The notes beneath the pieces are model-generated. The model was not told the DNA's origin, searched no databases, and saw only the letters and a list, made by a program, of their open reading frames with translations. 64,000 nucleotides of DNA, from positions 37,878-101,877 of the forward strand of contig NZ_WSZK01000014.1 in NCBI RefSeq assembly GCF_009791395.1. Direction: 5' to 3'. The translations under genes and the position numbers were made by a program. Each line of letters opens with the position of its first letter. Position 1 is the stretch's first letter. This document shows, piece after piece, positions 60,717 through 64,000 of this stretch. The DNA comes from Halomarina oriensis (GTDB taxonomy: Archaea > Halobacteriota > Halobacteria > Halobacteriales > Haloarculaceae).

Positions 60717-62105
60717 CTACAGTGGAACGAGCGCGAGGGCCCAGGCGAGACCGGCCCCGACGACGCCGGCGACGGTCGTCGCCACGAAGTTGACCCCCTT
60801 GTTGTCGAGCAGCGACCCCTCGACGGTCGCGCCGAGCAGCGAGTCGACCACCATCCCACAGACGCCAGCGAGGACGACCAGTCCGGTCCCCGTCGACGAC
60901 AGTCCGAACGCGACGAACGCGACGGCGGCGACGATGCCGGCCCCCGCGAGGCCGGCGAGGCCGCCCTGCCACGTCACGCCGCCGTCGGTCCCCGGCGGGA
61001 CGGTCCGGAACGTCGTGATGAGCCGGGGGTTGTCGTAGAGCCCACCGATCTCGGAGGAGAGCGTGTCGCTCATCGCGGCCGCGACCGACCCGGCGAACGC
61101 GAACAGGAACACGCCCTGTGGGACGCCGAGGAGGCCGTGGGCCGCCCACCCGAGCAGGGCGACGAGCGCCGCGGCGGAGTTGGCGATGACGTTCCCGCTG
61201 CCGCGTGCGCCCTCGTTCTCCTCCGCGATGCCGCGGTCGAGTTTCTCGTCGTAACGGAACTTCGTCGAGAGCCCCCCGATGGCGAAAAAGGAGAGTAGGA
61301 CGGCGAACCAGCCGTAGCTCCCGAGGACGACCGAGAGGAAGACGAGGAGCGTCCCGGTGAGCATGCCGGTGATGGAGGCCGTCTCCAGCGCGTAGGAGAC
61401 GTAGCCCAGCGCCAGCGAGATGAGGATGGCGACAACGACCTGTGTGGCCGTCAGTTCGAGCGTGAGCGTGGCGAACAGCCACAGCACGAGCGCCGTCGTT
61501 ATCACGACGAGCGGGTCGTCGCGGTCGTAGAGCATCGAGCGGAGCAGCGCGCCGAGGATGCCGCCCGTCGCGGCGAGGAAGACGGCCTGTGGCGGGTCGA
61601 ACGCGACCGGTGAGAGCACGGCGACGACCAGTTGCGCGAGGGTCGCCGCGCCGAACGCGGCGAACGCGAACCCCGTCATCGCCGCGAAGCGGTCCGAAGA
61701 GAGCTCGAAGACGCCCTTCTCGGCGAGCGTCCCGAACGCCAGGAGGACGACGCTGGCGACGTAGACGCTCGTCGGGAGCTCGAAACTCGCCCCGACCAGT
61801 CCGAGCGCGGCCGCCGCGAGCGCGAACCCCGCGAGGCCGTACAGTCGCCCCTCCTCGAAGTCGGCGGGGCGGGCGAGCCACTCGAACGCGGGGCTGTCTT
61901 CGGGGACGGCGAACGCCGCCAGCGCGACGAGCGCGAACGGGAGGGCGGTGACGACCGCGGTGGTCGGGACGCTACCGACGCCGGCAGCGGCCCCGACGGT
62001 CGTCGGCAGCGAGAGGCGGTCGACGACCACTGGCGAGACGGGGGCGACGAGCGCGAGGAGTGAGACGAGGGCGAACGCGCCGGCCCGTCGAACCGTCTGT
62101 GACAC
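60717..62105 (-). CDS. DUF92-family polytopic membrane protein
   Basis: This 462-residue protein has about 14 membrane helices. The C-terminal half is DUF92: GGLSTKFRYDEKLDRGI, then AFAGSVAAAMSDTLSSEIG and TDGGVTWQGGLAGLAG. In plants, DUF92 relatives are phytyl-phosphate kinases of tocopherol salvage; in archaea an isoprenoid alcohol or phosphate may be the substrate. The N-terminal half is unassigned. TGTTAAGTGTTC (read leftward) about 27 nt before the ATG is a good promoter. It is divergent from the short cis-prenyltransferase-like gene. Confidence 0.78.
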   Translation of the reverse strand: MSQTVRRAGAFALVSLLALVAPVSPVVVDRLSLPTTVGAAAGVGSVPTTAVVTALPFALVALAAFAVPEDSPAFEWLARPADFEEGRLYGLAGFALAAAALGLVGASFELPTSVYVASVVLLAFGTLAEKGVFELSSDRFAAMTGFAFAAFGAATLAQLVVAVLSPVAFDPPQAVFLAATGGILGALLRSMLYDRDDPLVVITTALVLWLFATLTLELTATQVVVAILISLALGYVSYALETASITGMLTGTLLVFLSVVLGSYGWFAVLLSFFAIGGLSTKFRYDEKLDRGIAEENEGARGSGNVIANSAAALVALLGWAAHGLLGVPQGVFLFAFAGSVAAAMSDTLSSEIGGLYDNPRLITTFRTVPPGTDGGVTWQGGLAGLAGAGIVAAVAFVAFGLSSTGTGLVVLAGVCGMVVDSLLGATVEGSLLDNKGVNFVATTVAGVVGAGLAWALALVPL

Positions 62106-62227
62106 GTCGAACGGTTCCGTGGATGAACACTTAACAGGTCCGGGACGCCTCGCCCGAGGGTGCCCCGTGGCTCGCGGAGTCGAGTCGGTCCCGTAGGTCT
62201 TACCTTCGCCCGTACCGAGCGACGAGC

Positions 62228-62836
62228 GTGGGACTGTACGACCGCTATCTCGCCACGCGGGTTCGGCGCGACGAGACGCCGCTCCCCGAAACCGTCGCGC
62301 TGGTCATCACGGAGCGTGACCTGCTCGAACAGGACGCTTACGAGACGCTCCGTCGGTTTCTCGACCTCGCGTTCGAGATGGGGGCGGACCGAGTGATGGT
62401 CTACGTCAGCGTGCTCGACGAGGCGGCGGTCCCGACGCTCCGCCGGACGCTCGCGGACCTCGACAGTCCACGCGAACTGGCGGTCCGCGGCCCCGGCGAC
62501 GCCGAACGCGCCGACGCGCCCGTCCAGGTCTCTATCGGCCTCGGCGGACGGGCGGAGTTCGCCAACGCCGTCCGGAACGTCGCTCGCGCCGTCGAACGCG
62601 GCGACGTGACCAGCGACGAGGTGGACGAGGAGACCATCGAGAACGAACTCGTCTTCCCGACCGCACCGGACCTCGTCATCAAGACCGGAGCCGAACGGCT
62701 CTCGGATTTCATGATCTGGCAGTCGGTCTACTCCGAACTCTACTTCACGGACGTCAACTGGCGGGACTTCCGCGACCGGGACTACCTCCGGGCGTTACGG
62801 GACTACCAGGACCGGCAGCGGCGGTTCGGGCGGTAG
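62228..62836 (+). CDS. Cis-prenyltransferase-like protein lacking the catalytic P-loop (NgBR-like)
   Basis: This 202-residue member of the undecaprenyl diphosphate synthase family has a typical C-terminal half: VSIGLGGRAEFANAVRNVA, KTGAERLSDFMIWQSV, and SELYFTDVNWRDF. It ends RQRRFGR, carrying the C-terminal RxG motif. The N-terminal half lacks the DGNRR diphosphate loop and its catalytic aspartate, reading VALVITERDLLEQDA at that place. This pattern equals the non-catalytic chain of heteromeric cis-prenyltransferases (NgBR/Nus1). The partner-like full gene lies convergently 57 nt away. The start is GTG 62228. A catalytic role on its own is unlikely. Confidence 0.8.
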   Translation: MGLYDRYLATRVRRDETPLPETVALVITERDLLEQDAYETLRRFLDLAFEMGADRVMVYVSVLDEAAVPTLRRTLADLDSPRELAVRGPGDAERADAPVQVSIGLGGRAEFANAVRNVARAVERGDVTSDEVDEETIENELVFPTAPDLVIKTGAERLSDFMIWQSVYSELYFTDVNWRDFRDRDYLRALRDYQDRQRRFGR

Positions 62837-62893
62837 TCCGAACCTCGTCGGACTCGCTTCGCTCCCCAACGTACGTTCGACCGATAGGCAGCG

Positions 62894-63811
62894 TCAGTCC
62901 GCGCTGAACGGTTCGGCCTCGACGTCCTCGATGTCGTCGAGCGCCGTCTGTGGAATCTCGCCGACCTTCTCGGTCAGGCGCGAGACGACAGCGCGGTCCG
63001 CACCGACCGCCTGCAACAGCGCCAGCGAACGGTCGATGCGCGTCCGTCGCCACGACTGCTGGCGCGACTGGTAGGTCCGGATGGCTCGCAGGAAGTCGAT
63101 ACGGGAGAACTCCGGCCAGTAGGGGGCACAGAAGAAGACGGCGGCCTCGTTCCCGTTGGCGTGCCACGGGAGGAAGTTCGAGGTGCGTTCGTCGCCGCCG
63201 GTTCGGATGATGAGGTCGACTGCGCGGGCGGGCCGCTGGGTCACGCGGTTCTCGACGGTCTCGACGTCGATGTCGTCGGGGGACTGCTCGCCGGCTTCGA
63301 CCTCCGCACAGACCTCGCGGGCGGCGTCGAGCAGTTCGGCGCGGCCGCCGTACGCCAGCGCGACGTTGAGGTACTGGCCCTCGTAGCCGGCCGTCCGCTT
63401 CTCGGCGTAGTCGACGGCCTCGATGACCCGCTGGGGGAGCAGGTCGAGTTGCCCGATGGCCCGGATGCGGACCTCCTGGTCGTGAATCTCCTCGTCGTCG
63501 GCGAACTCGTAGAGTTTCTCCTCGATGAGGTCGAACAGTTCGGCTCGCTCCTCGGGCGGCCGTTCGAGGTTCTCCGTCGAGAAGGCGTACAGCGTCAGTT
63601 CGTCGATGCCGAGGTCGGAACACCACGAGAGGACGTTCTCGGTCGTCCGTGCGCCGGCGCGGTGGCCGGCGGCGGTGCCCTTCCCCTTCCCCCGCGCGTA
63701 CCGGCGGTTCCCGTCTTGAATCACCGCGATGTGGGTCGGAACGCCGTCGACCTCCCGTTCCAGCACCCGTTCGTAGAGCCGACGCACACCCCGACGGACC
63801 CGCCGTAGCAT
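62894..63811 (-). CDS. uppS: Cis-prenyltransferase catalytic subunit (UppS/DHDDS-like)
   Basis: This 305-residue enzyme elongates isopentenyl diphosphate to a long cis-polyprenyl diphosphate used as a sugar carrier. Catalytic Asp33 is in THIAVIQDGNRRYA, substrate residues in LYAFSTENLERP, and IPP-binding RTGGDERTSNFLPW is intact. The C-terminal region lacks the RxG motif: after AIRTYQ it reads SRQQSWRRTR and then a ~50-residue tail. In heteromeric enzymes the RxG motif is supplied by the other chain. The ATG at 63811 was chosen over an upstream frame. CATACGTGG (read leftward) is a possible promoter. Confidence 0.88.
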   Translation of the reverse strand: MLRRVRRGVRRLYERVLEREVDGVPTHIAVIQDGNRRYARGKGKGTAAGHRAGARTTENVLSWCSDLGIDELTLYAFSTENLERPPEERAELFDLIEEKLYEFADDEEIHDQEVRIRAIGQLDLLPQRVIEAVDYAEKRTAGYEGQYLNVALAYGGRAELLDAAREVCAEVEAGEQSPDDIDVETVENRVTQRPARAVDLIIRTGGDERTSNFLPWHANGNEAAVFFCAPYWPEFSRIDFLRAIRTYQSRQQSWRRTRIDRSLALLQAVGADRAVVSRLTEKVGEIPQTALDDIEDVEAEPFSAD

Positions 63812-63876
63812 GCGCGGAGGGTATTGTGGACCACGTATGAGTCTTGTGACCCGCGACTCGTGGTCTGGCTCGGAGG

Positions 63877-63885
63877 GTTTTTGTA
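63877..63885 (+). promoter_or_regulatory. TATA-type box of the cold-shock gene
   Basis: GTTTTTGTA lies 25-33 nt before ATG 63910, which places the transcript start at or next to the start codon. Confidence 0.55.
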
Positions 63886-63909
63886 CGGTGACGACAAGAG
63901 ACAGTTGCA

Positions 63910-64000
63910 ATGGCGACCGGTACGGTTGATTTCTTCAACGACACGGGCGGATACGGCTTTATCAAGACGGAAGACTCCGACGAGGACGTCTTCTTCCACA
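63910..64000 (+). CDS. cspA: Cold-shock domain protein (partial, runs off the window)
   Basis: The first 30 codons read MATGTVDFFNDTGGYGFIKT and then EDSDEDVFFH, the RNP1 (GYGFI) and RNP2 (VFFH) RNA-binding motifs of the CspA fold. The family binds single-stranded RNA or DNA and acts as an RNA chaperone. Full-length haloarchaeal members are about 64 residues, so about half is missing. Confidence 0.93.
   Translation, partial: MATGTVDFFNDTGGYGFIKTEDSDEDVFFH

Noticed and set aside
1..64000. CRISPR array, rRNA or tRNA genes
   Set aside because: No regularly spaced direct repeats, conserved rRNA stretches or tRNA cloverleaves were found.

Overview
The window comes from a haloarchaeon (class Halobacteria). 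The DNA is very GC-rich and the predicted proteins are strongly acidic. Several families are typical of or confined to haloarchaea: DUF7344-type HTH proteins, an LWR-salt protein, DUF7537-type lipoproteins and archaeal DnaG. Archaeal markers include aIF5A with deoxyhypusine synthase, the archaeosine enzyme RaSEA and DUF92. Many genes have a T/A-rich box about 25-30 nt before an ATG or GTG and no Shine-Dalgarno motif, as expected for leaderless haloarchaeal transcripts. I cannot place the genus. Most of the window reads as core chromosome: no transposase, integrase, CRISPR array, rRNA or tRNA was found.

Layout. 0-10 kb: tungsten-type aldehyde ferredoxin oxidoreductase, GIDE-like and VanZ-like membrane proteins, RaSEA, small regulators, an SLC13/RCK transporter, and two small decayed-looking genes. 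10-20 kb: EamA permease, kinase-like phosphotransferase, a two-gene helicase-exonuclease operon resembling bacterial MrfA-MrfB, two tandem paralogous lipoproteins, aldehyde dehydrogenase, cyclase and a SnoaL-like protein. 20-30 kb: XPD/Rad3-like helicase, thioesterase, ABC exporter pair, HAD nucleotidase, Tat-exported hydrolase, an FAD oxidase of the alkyl-DHAP synthase family, and a DUF123 GIY-YIG protein. 30-36 kb: MsrB, lipoproteins, and a translation-related island of deoxyhypusine synthase, Nif3-like protein, a 35-residue arginine-rich micro-ORF, an agmatinase-like enzyme and aIF5A.

36-52 kb: aminotransferase, UbiB/ABC1 kinase, Hsp20, a second GIDE-like protein, secreted 5'-nucleotidase, cytochrome P450, MoeA, a very large Tat-exported M14 carboxypeptidase, a second MoeA fused to a periplasmic-binding-like domain, and a HAD phosphatase. 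52-64 kb: asparagine synthase, LWR-salt protein, pterin dehydratase, SDR, sodium:solute symporter with its DUF3311 partner, DnaG, an FNR-type oxidoreductase, DUF92, two convergent cis-prenyltransferase homologues, and the start of a cold-shock protein.

Genes that may work together. (1) aIF5A, the agmatinase-like enzyme and deoxyhypusine synthase form the aIF5A modification pathway. (2) The helicase and exonuclease genes form a likely DNA repair pair. (3) The two cis-prenyltransferase homologues have complementary motif losses that match the two chains of a heteromeric dolichol-type synthase. (4) The two MoeA proteins and the aldehyde oxidoreductase point to Mo/W-pterin metabolism. (5) The 5'-nucleotidase and the M14 peptidase share a near-identical 137-residue C-terminal module that I cannot name.
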